In this document: positions 38,670 to 49,946 of the stretch, piece after piece
Layout: each line of letters opens with the position of its first letter
How positions within the stretch are numbered: the first letter of the stretch is position 1
Source: Phytopythium helicoides
Taxonomy: Eukaryota > Oomycota > Peronosporomycetes > Pythiales > Pythiaceae
Direction of reading: 5' to 3'
DNA length: 64,000 nt
NCBI GenBank assembly: GCA_024867545.1
Contig: JANFNE010000041.1
Coordinates: 248,001 to 312,000 of the forward strand
Translations under genes and position numbers: made by a program
The notes under the pieces: generated by a model
Told to the model about the DNA's origin: nothing
The model's database searches: none
What the model saw: only the letters and a program-made list of their open reading frames with translations

Positions 38670-40569
38670 TTAGCTTGACTGTAGAGGATCCTCGAGGTAG
38701 AACGGATAGAAAGATACGAGACCGCTGCTCCATGCGACACTCAATAGAGCGCCATGTTCAAAGCTGGAAGCAAATGCCACTTGACGAGGCAATCCAGAGC
38801 TCGGAGGACCGCGGAGCAATCCACTGCAATCATCATGCAAAAGTTAGTTGGGCGTTGAATCGGATCAAAGAGCAACTCGCTCACCTCTGCGTAAAGATGA
38901 GGTAGGGTTCCCAGGTGACGCTGAAGATGGCCACCAATCGCGATGACGAATCCTTCTCGGGGGCCACAGTGGTGGGGCTAAAGATGAGGGCAACGCGTCG
39001 TCCTGTCGGATCCCACGTCATTCGCTCTACCTTGCCTCCAACGAAGCTGATACAGAGTACGGAAAATAAGTACAAGGAAACGCGCGATCAACTATCAAAT
39101 CTCAACGTACGCAGATGCACTCTTGTCCAATGAGGATAGCAGCTTCTCGGAAAAGTCAATTGCTGGAGAGTTGATTCGAGCATCTGCATTCACGAAAAAA
39201 AAAAAGGTCCGTGAGGATAATGTATCACACAGAGATACGCCGAGCAGATATGTAGACGAACCCATCGAAGGAGGAGAGTCTTCAAACAGGTACGGGAACA
39301 GTAGCGGCGAGTTGCGCTGACTGACAAGCAAACATCGCCCATTTCCCGACCAAGCGCACGCCTAGAACAAACCTCGTGAGCGACATGGTTACCCAGCCGA
39401 CCACTTAAACATGTCATACCGAAGCCGAGACTTCCCAAACTTCTCGCTTCCAGGTAAGCGCTTCCCACATCAAGGATACTCCGCGGCTACACCACACTTG
39501 GGTCAGTAATTTTTCTGCCAAACTGAAAGCTTTGATGCGGGCTCTCACTGGGTCGTCGCGAAGAGATACTCGCCAGTCGGGCACCAGTGCAGGCTAGCTG
39601 GAGGATAAGGGCACTGCAGCTCCGTGGATCGGGATCGAATAGCGTCAAATACGATCACGGAACTCGAGTTCTTGGCAAAAGCTGCCAGCAGACTGCAAGA
39701 AGTGGGTGAGTGCAACGAGATGAGATTGTTACCCACTCCTGTGCGCAAGTGCACACTCACCTGCCGTCTGCGTTCCAACTGAGCTGATGAAAGGAAGTTT
39801 TCCGCGGGTGCTTGACGACTTCTACAAGAACAGGCTCCTCGCCTGCCTTCTTGACAGCCACTTTCCACAGGAAGACGCCACCTCTGCCACACGTTCACAT
39901 CCTGGTCAGGAACCTCGCTTGAAAGCACGCCGTGTGTTGCATCCATTGTACACATTACCTGCACGCGACGGCGAGCACTCCGCCTGAGTGCGGCGCCCAT
40001 TGGACGGCCGAGATGTCTACCTGCGCGCGATGCTCGAGCACGCGCGCGTCCCATTTGGTGGTGGCAACGTCGTAGAAGGACACGACGTGGTCCCGCTGCG
40101 CAACGGCGAGCACGCTGAGCGAGGGGTGCCATCCGATGGCAGCAACGGCCTCGGCGCTCTCCTTGGCCCGCGCGACTTCGTCTCGCTCGGCGTCGTCCGC
40201 TGGGTCGTCTCCGCCCGTGATCCGCCTCACGCCGGCCCTGAGCGCGTCCAGCACGCCCTGCAGCACGTCCAGCTCGTCGCTGGTGAGGAACGCCGCCGCC
40301 GCCCCCGCCGCGCGCTTGAGCATGCGCACGGCGCCTGAGTCGCGCGCGTCGGCCTCCAGCTCCTGCGTCAGCGACTCGTCGCGGCCGAACGCGCGCCGCG
40401 CCTTGCCGCTCAGCGCCACGCGTGCGGGCGGCAGCACTGAGCCGCCGCGACGCACGAACTCGTCGCCCAGATGCGCCTCATCGCGTGGAGACACGCTATA
40501 CAGCGCGCCGCCGAGCTCCCCGAGCGTCACGGCGTCCGCGGCGGGCACCACCCACCCGACGCTCGTCAT
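38670..40569 (-). CDS. AAAS: ALADIN-type WD-repeat nucleoporin
   Basis: Eight exons (39959-40569, 39761-39883, 39549-39692, 39420-39522, 39229-39361, 39111-39183, 38885-39046, 38670-38823) give 500 residues. The match to ALADIN is by order of blades: AAIGWHPSLSVLAVAQRDHVVSFYD; AVQWAPHSGGVLAVACR; LHWCPTGEYLFATT; CAWSGNGRCLLVSQRNSPLLF; VERMTWDPTGRRVALIF; and SSFEHGALLSVAWSSGLVSFYPFYLED, the last being the most specific to this family. ALADIN sits on the cytoplasmic face of the nuclear pore, anchored through NDC1, whose likely gene lies less than 3 kb away. Divergent from the AFG2-like gene across 91 bases. Exon 4 borders are the least certain. Confidence 0.85.
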
Positions 40570-40660
40570 CTTGCGCTGTGGCTGGTTCGGCGCGGCCCCG
40601 CGGTCACTCGAGCGCTATAATGACCCACGTTTCCCTTCGGCGACAGGCGCCGACGAGGTG
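40570..40660. promoter_or_regulatory. 91-base divergent promoter, ALADIN and AFG2-like genes
   Basis: Only 91 bases separate the two start codons, so both core promoters and leaders must fit here or overlap the opposing gene. A GCTATAATG stretch lies near 40614-40622. No INR/FPR match seen. Confidence 0.5.
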
Positions 40661-43259
40661 ATGGCCATGCGCCTGGTGCTGCGGCTCGACGGCGGGGCCG
40701 ACGCCAGCTTCTCGTCGCTGGCCGCAGTGTCGCTCGACCGGTTGCGGAAGCTGCGCGCGGCTCCCGGCGACTTCGTGGCGCTGCGCTCGGCGGCCGCGGG
40801 CAGCGCGCGCGTGTTCCGCTTGACGCAGGGCGACGAGCACTCGGATGCGATCCGTGTCGACCACTGGCCGACGCTAGACGGAGAACGCGCGCTGGGCGAC
40901 GGAGAGCTGGTGGACGTGCAGGTGTTGGCGCCGACGGCCGTGCGGTCTGCGCAGTACGTGGAGCTCGTGCCGGCGAGCGACGACCAGCCGCGGCTGGCCA
41001 CTGCATTTGTCAAGTCGCTGCTGCGCGAGCGCGTGCTGAGCCCGCTGAACGGGACACTGCAGCTCCAGCTTGATGGGCTCAACTACGGGGCGTGGAGGTA
41101 TCGCGCGTTCTGTCGCGGAAAGACGAGTCAAGATGACTCGCCTGGTGTGGACGCTGCTACGGTCCACGACAGCACCATGGTGCTAGTGTTCCCACCTGCG
41201 GCTGGACGGCTTCCAGGGAGCGCAGAGGTTGAAGACGATGCTCTGCAACCAATAGCACCCAACGCTCAGAAGATCAAGGATCTCGTTGCCATGACACTGG
41301 CCTCCGGACTCTTGCAATCATGTAAGGCACTGAGCTGCTCCATTGCATTAACAAACTTGCGGTAACGATAGATTCTGTGCAGCTCTCCACGCACCAAAGT
41401 CACTTCTCCTCCAGGCTCCAAGTGGTGCGGGCAAGTCCACCCTCGTGCGCCAGATTGCGAAGGAGCTCGGCGCGAACCTACTTGTGCTGGATTGCGGACT
41501 ACTGTCGACGCCGCAGCTCCGGATCAACAACTTCTTTGCCGCAGCACATCGTATTCAGCCAACTTTGCTGGTTATCGATGACCTGGAGCTACTGTTTCCA
41601 CGAGTTCTTGATGAAACCAAATACAAGCTGGTCTGCATACTCATCCGATGCCTCGAAGAGCTAAGTAAGTTGGTAGGTGATGATATTGTGGGAGATGGCA
41701 AAGTTCTAATCAGCCACTTACAACTTGTCACCACAGATATCTCTCCGTCCGCACGCGTCGTTGTTGTTGGAACCGTCACGGATATTGACTCGTTGCACGC
41801 AAAGGTTCGACAGGTATTTGCGGAGGAAACTAATATTGGGGTGCGTCTCGGTATCATGTTTAGATACCTATCCTATAGTACTAACCATTCGCGTCACTTG
41901 ATATCAAGGTTCCCGACCGTGGATGGATGTTGAAGATTCTGTCATCTATGGTCCCAAACCACCTCAATCTCAGCGATCAGTTTCTCATGTCTCTCGTGAC
42001 TCGGTATGGCCAGCGACCAAGCAACATGGTGTCCATCGCTCGGTCCATTCACATCAAATATGGAGACCCAAACAGCCTTCGTATTGACACAGCGGACAAG
42101 ATTGAGGCGGAGGTGTCCGAGCTGGCAAGGATTATTTCTAGTGCAAGTACATCAAGTGCGCTAGTGGGTTCCTCGGTACCAAGTGTCACGTGGAACGATA
42201 TTGGAGGACTGGAGCAAGTTAAGCAGAGTATCAAGGAGATGATGGTGTGGCCCCTAGAAAAGCCGCACGTATTCCATCGCATGGGGATCTCTCCGCCACT
42301 CGGGATGATCCTTCACGGACCACCGGGCACGGGCAAAACTATGCTGGCCAAGGCTGCTGCAAACGCTAGTCGGTGCAACTTTCTCAATCTGTCAGCTAGC
42401 GATTTGATGCGTGCTGAGTTTGGTGAGAGCGAAAAAGCAATAAGCCGAGCTTTTGATACGGCACGTGCCCTCAGCCCGTGTCTAGTGTTTATCGACGAGT
42501 TCCAGTCCCTTTTTGGCAACCGAAGCACAGCTGGAGCGGTATGTCTCTTCCGATCGCTCTCGTTGACGATTTATTTCTCACTTCTCTTTCGATCCCTCAT
42601 GTTAGACGACGGCGCAAATGATTTCGCAGCTGCTAGTAGAGCTTGATGGGCTTCGAGCTGTAGCTGAAGATGCTTACAATCATGATAGTATCGAGTCCAC
42701 CACCTCGACTGGCCGGATTTTCGTTCTGGCCGCCACCAATCGACTGTCTGCAATCGACCCAGCGTTCCTTCAGCCTGGTAACTCTAGCTTTGTCTTTCAG
42801 GCTAACTGCGCCACATATGGAAACTTACGAGACGGTGCATGTGCAGGTCGATTTGAGAATGTTATATATGTTGGTCTTCCCAGCGCGAACGACCGTGAGG
42901 CAATTCTCAAGTCTCAGCGTTCCAAAATGCCATGGCACTCTGATGTGAAGCTAGACCGCCTGGTAGAAGCAACGAATGGCGCAAACGCGGCATCTCTCGT
43001 TGCTTTGTGCCGTGCAGCAGCCATTAGAGCAATGCAACGAAATTCTGCAACGACAGAAGGGCCTCTTGAGGAGGTACGCGAAGCAGTTGTTGTGCGTGAA
43101 TATTGCATCATGCATCTGTTTTGACAACAACATTTGAATGCACAGACAATCACCATGGACGACTTTGAACACGCATTAGCTCACGGGAACTTCGAATTTG
43201 GACCGAAGAAACAAGAGTTAGCGGGAAACGGCGAAATTGAGGGCGGAGGATCGGACTAG
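40661..43259 (+). CDS. AFG2/SPATA5-like two-domain AAA+ ATPase
   Basis: Seven exons (40661-41321, 41383-41664, 41737-41840, 41909-42538, 42606-42777, 42847-43073, 43146-43259) give 729 residues. A CDC48-type N-domain is followed by AAA1 (Walker A APSGAGKST, Walker B LLVIDDLELLF) and AAA2 (TWNDIGGLEQVKQSIKEM, WPLEKPHVFHRMGI, Walker A GPPGTGKT, Walker B CLVFIDEFQSLF, sensor LAATNRLSAIDPAFLQPGRFENVIY). The arrangement fits AFG2/SPATA5, which recycles factors from pre-60S ribosomes, better than PEX1/PEX6. Odd points: both Walker B motifs are atypical (DD in AAA1; DEFQ rather than DELD in AAA2) and the pore/second-region Gly motif is GESEKAI without the usual YV. Its stop is 42 bases from the convergent NDC1-like gene. 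Confidence 0.78.
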
Positions 43260-43301
43260 CTGTATTCTGGTTTGAACACTGCGATGCAGGGGTGCAATCA
43301 T

Positions 43302-45399
43302 CTACGCAGTGAACGCGGCATAGGAAGCCAATGCGCCGGAGATGCCCGATGGGAATGTGAAGGCGTGAAGTTCCGCATAAAAGGCATTGGTCAACTTGTA
43401 CACGCCATTGTCGATGCCTATAGAGGTAGATAGCAAATCGATAGATTGGTCAGAACACTGCCAAAAAATACTTGATGAACATGTAGATATCAAGGCTCAA
43501 TCACCTTTTGCGAGAGTTGCTGCCTCCTTGATGTAGATATCTGTCGAGCTGTCGTCCTTCAGGCAGGATTCCATGTAAGCGTCGAGCGCCTTGCGGCATT
43601 CAACAAGCGATGCCATTGCTGCGGGGACAGTGTACTTCGCAAAGACTTGTCAGCATCCCCATCCACAAATCCGACTACCAAAATTTTCCGAGTATCTACC
43701 TTGACGTTTCCTTGGACATCTTCGTTTCGTGACTTGCTGACGAGGTGACACAGCAAGACCTGTGCCGCCTCGACGCCCTGTTTTGTAAACAAGAAGTAAA
43801 ATAAGTTTCAACATACATATGTCCAAGTTAGACCGTCGACAGAATGCGTACGCGAGCTGCTCGGAAAATGTGGCGTTTGCCTTCCTGCATGAGAAATCGG
43901 CGCACTGCGAACTGAATACGAGACTCAACGTAGTAGCGGATCTTGGACTTAAAACCGGATGACGAAATTCGGAGATTGGACAGGTGTGGGTACTGGTGCA
44001 GCAGCAGAAGTGGGTCTGCCTCAGAGTTCTTGGCCAGAAACTTGAGCAACACCACAACCGACTGCTCGAATGCTTGGGAGTCATTCGGAGCTACTTGGTT
44101 CTTGCGGGTTGGAATCGAATTAAGCAACTGGAGTGACACCGTGAAGCTGTCAATCACAGCGGTCGTCGACTGGAACAGTGAGTGCCAGCGCTTGTGAGAG
44201 GAGTACAGCGCCTTTCGGTTGTCGGAGTTGAATTTGCTCGACAGCAGGAGGTTTTCGAACGCAAAGAGTGCATTCATATCTTCAACACTCTTGTCAGATC
44301 CGGACCCAGAGCCAATGGAGAGGGCGTCAGTCCTGGCAACTGCCTTCATCACAGAGTCTGTGCGCTTGCCAAGAGCCGACACGTACTGCTCATCGAGCCC
44401 AGCAGCAGCATTCGTCGACACGTCTAGGTCCTTTGTGAACAGCGTGGTGATGCCAGACTGAGCTTTAACGTGAGCGCCGACAATGTCCCACAGCTTCCCA
44501 CCTGTGGCAACAGCAGCCACCGCAGCATAGTTTGCTCGGAAGAGGAGGATTCGGAAGATCGATGCGGTCGCCAGTGCCGCAAAGCTCTCGAGGAAGCTGG
44601 TAGTAATCTGGAAGAAGGCTCGTGCGAGGTTGATAGTGAAGATCTGTCCTAGAATGCCTGACACAGAGAGCGACGCGCCGAACACGACAAGCATCAGTCG
44701 AGCAGCGAAGTAGGAGACGACTCCGCGGCGCGCAGCGCGCACGACGTCACGCTGCAGGGCGTGGAGGAACGACGATCGCGGGTCGAGCACGAACGGGTCC
44801 TGATCCAGCCGCGGCTCGACCGCGAGCCACGACACGAACGTCACGAGGCCGCTGATGAGCACGAAGGAGCCAAAGTCGTCGGCGGCCGCGTCCGAGGGCA
44901 GCGCCACGTAGTACAGCGCCGTCTTCCACACCCAGGTCTGCGCGACGCAGAAGAGAAGCAGCAGGAGCAGCTGCGGGTCTCTGTGCAGCGGCGCGGCGAC
45001 GTCCACGAGCGCGCAGGCGGCCGTCTGCGCGACTCCCTGCATTGCCGTGAGCGGGTCGGCCGTGAGCGCCTGCCTTGGCGCGGGCAGCAGCACGAATCGC
45101 AGCGCGACCTGCAGCACCGCGAGCGCCACGAGCAGCGCGCCGAGCGCCGAGAAGCCGATGACGCCCGGGAACGCCCAGGGCGACGCGGCCGGCACGAGCG
45201 TGAGCAGCGCGAGCGGCGCCGCCACCGCGCCGGCCGCCGTGAGCGCCGCGCCGCGCGCCGTCTGGCGCAGCCGCTGCTGCAGGTGCGGGAAGGGCGGCGC
45301 CGCCTTGTCGTCGCTCGCCAGCAGCCGCCGCGCGCCCGCCGCGCCCTCGTGCGCGTGCAGCAGCGCGTGCAGCAGCGCCAGCGCGCGCGAGAAGCCCAT
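43302..45399 (-). CDS. NDC1: NDC1-like transmembrane nucleoporin
   Basis: Four exons (43852-45399, 43701-43777 boundary region about 43700-43777, 43505-43634, 43302-43417) give 623 residues. The N-terminal half has about six hydrophobic helices; helix 6 runs into LARAFFQITTSFLESFAALATASIFRILLF. The soluble half has AFENLLLSSKFNSDNRKALYSS followed by W-HSLF, which aligns in order with the LALQDL...RR motif of animal NDC1. The last exons (KEAATLAKGIDNGVYKLTNAFY) fit the C-terminal helix of the family. NDC1 anchors the nuclear pore and the spindle pole body or centrosome region, and binds ALADIN. The assignment rests on topology and these motifs, so it is less certain than its neighbours. Start ATG 45399 gives MGFSRALALLHALL. 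Confidence 0.75.
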
Positions 45400-45460
45400 G
45401 GTTGCTGCCGGATGTGGTGGCACGGGGGCGGCGCCTCGCTAGGTTCGGCCTGTCGAACTT

Positions 45461-45517
45461 AGAGGGTTGAAGCGAACCTAGAGGATTGAAGCGAACCTAG
45501 AGGGATGAAGCGAACCT
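45461..45517 (+). repeat. Three 19-bp direct repeats in a divergent promoter
   Basis: AGAGGGTTGAAGCGAACCT and two near copies lie head to tail at 45461-45479, 45480-45498 and 45499-45517, differing at two positions in the AGAGG-T/A-TGA part. The reverse of their CGAACCTAG core, CTAGGTTCG, occurs at 45439-45447. They lie in the 165 bases between the NDC1-like and PsuG-PsuK start codons. Confidence 0.9.
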
Positions 45518-45564
45518 AGCGCGCTGCTCACGTCCGGAGCCTGTCATCTCGAGAAAGGCGCAGG

Positions 45565-48381
45565 ATGCGGCGAGCGGGGACGACGGCGGTGGCGCTGGGC
45601 GCCGAGGTGGCCGAGGCGCTGCATGGGCGCGTGCGCAAGCCCGTGGTGGCGCTCGAGTCGACCATCATCTCGCACGGCATGCCGTTCCCGCAGAACCTCG
45701 AGATGGCGCGGCGCGTGGAGCAGCTCGTGCGCGACAGCGGCGCATGCCCCGCCACCGTGTGCATCGCCGACGGGCAGCTCAAGGCCGGGCTCTCTAGCGA
45801 CGACCTGCTGCGCCTCGCGGAGCTGGGCAGCGGCGCGCGCAAGTGCTCCACGCGCGACATGGCCGCGGCGGTCGTCGACCGCGCGGTCGGCGCAACCACC
45901 GTCTCCAGCACCATGTGCGTGCCACGAGGCTGGATACGGGCGGAGCGCTGGAGGATGAGGGCGCGCTAATGCTTTTTGTCTTGTTTTTTTTTTCAGGCGG
46001 ATCGCGCACGCGGCGGGAATCAAGGTGTTTGTCACCGGGGGCATCGGCGGCGTGCACCGCTTTAGCGAGGAGACCATGGGTGAGCTTCGGCGGTTGGAGG
46101 GGAATCTTTATACCACATGGTGCAAAGGTCTGACGCGCGCGTGCAACCTCTGTAGACATCTCGACGGACCTACTGGAGCTGTCGCGCACCCCGGTGGCGG
46201 TGATCTGCGCCGGTGTCAAGTCGATCCTCGACATCCCTCGGACGCTCGAGTTCCTCGAGACCCACGTGCGTACCAACCGAGGGGTTACAGATGTTGGAGG
46301 TAGCTTGCACTCTAACGGCATAGAATCTGCTTGCAGAGCGTCCCTGTGATCGGTTACGGCACACCCCAGTTCCCAGCCTTTTTCACTCAGGACAGCGGGA
46401 TCAAGGCGCAGCTGCGCAGGGACTCGCCGGAGGAGGTGGCCAAGTTGATCCACCAGAGCTTGGGCTTGGAGCTCCCGAATGGTTTCGTGGTTGCTGTTCC
46501 GAACCCGAACCCAGTGCCGGCAGATGTCATCGATGGAGCCATCGAGGTATGCTTTTCTACACTTTGTGTAAAGGGAACGATGACTCACTAGTGGTCTTGA
46601 TGTGCAGCTTGGGCTGAAGGAGGTTGCTGAAAAGGGCATCTCTGGCCAAGCAGTCACGCCGTACCTTCTCAAGCGCCTGAACGAGATCACGGGTGGTGTC
46701 TCGCTCAGCTCGAACATTGATCTCGTGCAGAACAACGCAGTGGTTGGTAGCCAGGTATGCTTGGATACGTCTGACTATTTCCTCTTTGCATTTCCATGGG
46801 TGCTGATAAATACAACGTCCAGATTGCGTCTTCTCTGCTCGAGCTCGAGCTCCAAGAAAGCGCGCCGACGACCACGTACTCGTTCCCGCACGACAAGGTC
46901 AGCCAAAACTAGATTCGGTACTGCGTGCACCTCGCCTTAACGCCATGATGGTTCAATGCACAATGCACAAAGCCGCCTGAAAGTCGAAACAAGCGCGTCC
47001 TTGTCGTGGGTGGCCTCGTTCTTGACATTATCAGTACCTCGACCGCCCCCATCATCCGCGAAACGTCCAACATTGGCACAATCCAGCAAACCAGCGGAGG
47101 TGACTGCCACTCACCACCCAAACCACATGGACCAATGACTCATGCCAACGCCTTATGATCTGTGTCCAGGTGTTGGCCGCAATATTGCTGAGTGCTTGTT
47201 TCGCCTTGATGCCGATCCGCTGCTTGTTTCTGCGGTCGGTAAAGATGCATCTGGCTCGATTCTCATGTCCAACTTGAAGACATTGGGTATGAACACGAGC
47301 GGGATCCAGATCTCGGATGAGCTTGCAACGGCCGTGTACTCGGCCGTGCTAGACTCTACGGGAGATTTGGATTCAGCTATCGCCGACATGCGCGCTTTTG
47401 AGGCCATTGTAATGCCTGTCGTGCCTCTTCCTATTTTTAAAGGTGATCCCTCGAATTAATCGATCCAACTGTAATTTATTCAGGATGGTGAAGCGATCTC
47501 GGAGGATACGATCAAGAACTCCAAGCTTGTCGTTGCTGACGGGAATCTCTCTCCTGAGACTATCGGCAAGCTGTTCAAGCGCAGCGCTGATGCTGGTGTT
47601 GATGTTTGGTTCGAGCCTACCTCGGTGCAGAAGGCGATTCGGGTCGTGGAAGCTGGAGCAATGTCTTCGTTGACGTATCTTTCGCCAAATGGTGACGAGC
47701 TGAAAGCAATCAGCGAGGCAATCAAAGCAACCCAAGCGTCAAGTGACCAGCAGCATCACCATGAGCGATTCTTGCTAGCCTCCGAGTCCCAGATTCTCCC
47801 TCGAGAAAGGATGACGCAGCTGAAGAACGACATGATCAACGGTACGTAAGCCTTGCTGCTCGAATGCCTTATAAAGTGATCTCACCCACAGCTTGCTCTG
47901 CCAATCTGTAGTGCTCCTGGCGATGGCAAATGGCAACACTACAAAGGCGAAGCATGTGATTGTTACGATCGGAAAACACGGAGTGCTCCTTGGATCAGTC
48001 AACATGGAGCGTGAGCAGCTGGAGCAACTGGCCAAGGCGAGCTCATTCCCTGTTGAGATCTGGGGAACTCATCGGGTGCATGGAAGCCACGCGATGAGCA
48101 TTGTCCATATCCCAGGAGTTGAAGTCGTAGCCAAGAATTGCACTGGTGCTGGTATGTCCATTGCATGGACGCAATCGTTAAGATACTGCTGTGAGCAGAG
48201 ACTTACATGTTGGTGTGACACAGGGGACAGCCTTGTTGGAGGTACCGTGTACGGCTTGCTGAATGGCCACGACATTCTTCGCAGCTGCCATCTCGGCATG
48301 GTTGCCGCTCGCCAAAGTCTGGCGTCCGACTGTGCCATCAATCCCGAATTGACGTCGAGCGTGCTTCACCAGCTAGAGTAG
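45565..48381 (+). CDS. Bifunctional pseudouridine-5'-phosphate glycosidase / pseudouridine kinase
   Basis: Eleven exons (45565-45914, 45997-46079, 46156-46265, 46337-46546, 46608-46754, 46823-46897, 46973-47099, 47170-47408, 47484-47841, 47912-48151, 48224-48381) give 698 residues. The first 310 residues are Psu[49 protein letters not shown] and NPVPADVI. After a short linker the rest is a PfkB kinase: [39 protein letters not shown] and the catalytic-base motif NCTGAGDSLVGG. The two activities act in sequence: phosphorylation of pseudouridine, then cleavage to uracil and ribose-5-phosphate. The same fusion order is known from fungi. Introns often split Gly codons. The stop is 160 bases from the convergent MYND/AHA1 gene. 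Confidence 0.93.
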
Positions 48382-48541
48382 AGAGCATCAGTGCGAGTAA
48401 CAGCCTTGGGCACGATCTACAGTACAGCCGGTGTATTGACGAAGGGTTTACTACCCAAATGCACAGCAAACTCGACTTGAGGCTTTTGACGGGCCAAAAG
48501 CGAGTTTCTGTTCCGGCAAGGACCTACAGCGAGCATGGTAT

Positions 48542-49810
48542 CTATTGGCTCTGGAATGCGGTGATGAACTCGCCGAGCAGACGCAGCACTTCGTTCTGGA
48601 GTCCACTCGTCTTGGTTCCGACAAACTTCTGGATCGCTGAGAGTTCAGAAGAGCTCGTCGGCTTCTTGGTCAGCGAGTATGAAATCTGCCAAAATCAGAG
48701 TGAAGCATGTCAGCGCGCGCTCCTGATTTCCACTCGAAAACAGCATGGTACTCACCTCGTAATCTTCGTCGTTAGAGATCTCGTTCATTGTGTAGCTGCC
48801 CTTGTACTTGCCGCCACCACTGACTGCGATCTCGAACGGCAACTTGAAGTTGAAATCAAACAGGTAGCGCTTCTTGCCGCGAACAACGCAGATGCTGGCG
48901 TCGCCAGTTATCTTCTCTGGGGCCTTAAGCGTCGCGAGCAGGTTGCCCTCGGAGAAAGTCGCGTCGCCAAACACTTCTCCCAGCTTCCCCTACCCATATC
49001 AAACAGATCCCGTTTGAGTTTGTCTGGAAGAAGACGGACACCATAACCACAATACGCCAAATACCTCCGCCCACTTGGTGTACGTGCGCTCCTCGAAGGT
49101 GCCTGCGGCGTTCCAGGCCGATCCTTCGTGCGCCGTGGGTGCAGCCTGCGTAGCATTAAGTAGATTGTCAGCTATCGAAGTCAACTACGGCAACAGAAAA
49201 TAATCGAGGCACAAACCGCGACGGGGGCCGCAGGCGCGATCTTCTGCGGCGCGATATCGCCGATGAGGTTCTTCTCCTCCTTGGACAGCTCGCGGTGGAA
49301 GTACGGGAGTCCGTTCTTGTAGCCGCGCATGTCGGAGGGCAAATCCGGCTCATCCGTGACGACCACCGACGACTTGCTGCTGCTGCTGCTGCTGCTGCTT
49401 GCCTTCTTGCTGGTCGCGGGCTTGGCCGCTGGCGCCGAGGCGCTGGGTTCCGCGGCAGGCGGCGCGCGCCGCGGCGGGTCCTTGCTCTTTGGCGGCTCTG
49501 GCTTCTTGCAAATGCGCTTGTGGAACGTCCAGTCGCTGGCCTGGCACGCGCGCGCGCAGTAGACGGCCTTCTTGCACACGGAGCACTTGAGCTTGGCGCC
49601 GGGCTTGCGGCAGTTGCGGCACGCGCTGTCCGCTGCCGCCGCCTTTTGCTTGCCGGCGTCCTCGTCGTCCGAGTCGCCGATGCCCTTGAAGCGCGAGTAG
49701 TCGTTCGCGTCCACCTTGACCTCCTGCGTGCGCTCGATCAGCGTGTTCGCGTCGAAGTCGTCGGCCGCCGACAGCTGCGACGCATCCCAGCCCACGCCCG
49801 CGCCCGCCAT
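48542..49810 (-). CDS. MYND zinc finger plus AHA1 N-domain protein (Hsp90 co-chaperone type)
   Basis: Four exons (49217-49810, 49065-49145, 48756-48989, 48542-48685) give 350 residues. A MYND finger (CRNCRKPGAKLKCSVCKKAVYC...HKRIC) lies at about residues 64-102, followed by Pro/Ala/Ser-rich linker including a Ser run, then an AHA1 N-domain: WNAAGTFEERTYTKWA, LKAPEKITGDASICVVRGKKRYLFDF, YKGSYTMNEISNDEDYEISYSL and a final helix ending FITAFQSQ. AHA1 N-domains bind the middle domain of Hsp90 and stimulate its ATPase; the MYND finger would bring a proline-rich partner. The usual AHA1 C-terminal domain is absent. Divergent from the TTC23-like gene across 136 bases. Confidence 0.88.
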
Positions 49811-49946
49811 GGAGGCTCGGCCGATCCGGATGACAAGTGGCGCCGGCCGATCGAACGTTCCAGAACCGTCCGACCTAAACCAGTGCTTTTTGAGGCTTTA
49901 TCCTGTTTTGTACTGGTTTAGGGATGGTGGAGAACTCTCTAACTTG

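Noticed and set aside
40136..40660. Upstream extension of the AFG2-like frame (175 codons)
   Set aside because: It lies antisense to the first ALADIN exon and is Ser/Ala/Arg-rich shadow sequence; ATG 40661 fits the N-domain.
44761..45462. 233-codon plus-strand frame over the NDC1-like gene
   Set aside because: Arg/Glu/His-rich complement of membrane-helix codons; a shadow of the minus-strand gene.
49716..49946. Upstream extension of the TTC23-like frame
   Set aside because: It overlaps the start of the divergent MYND/AHA1 gene and lacks similarity to the family.
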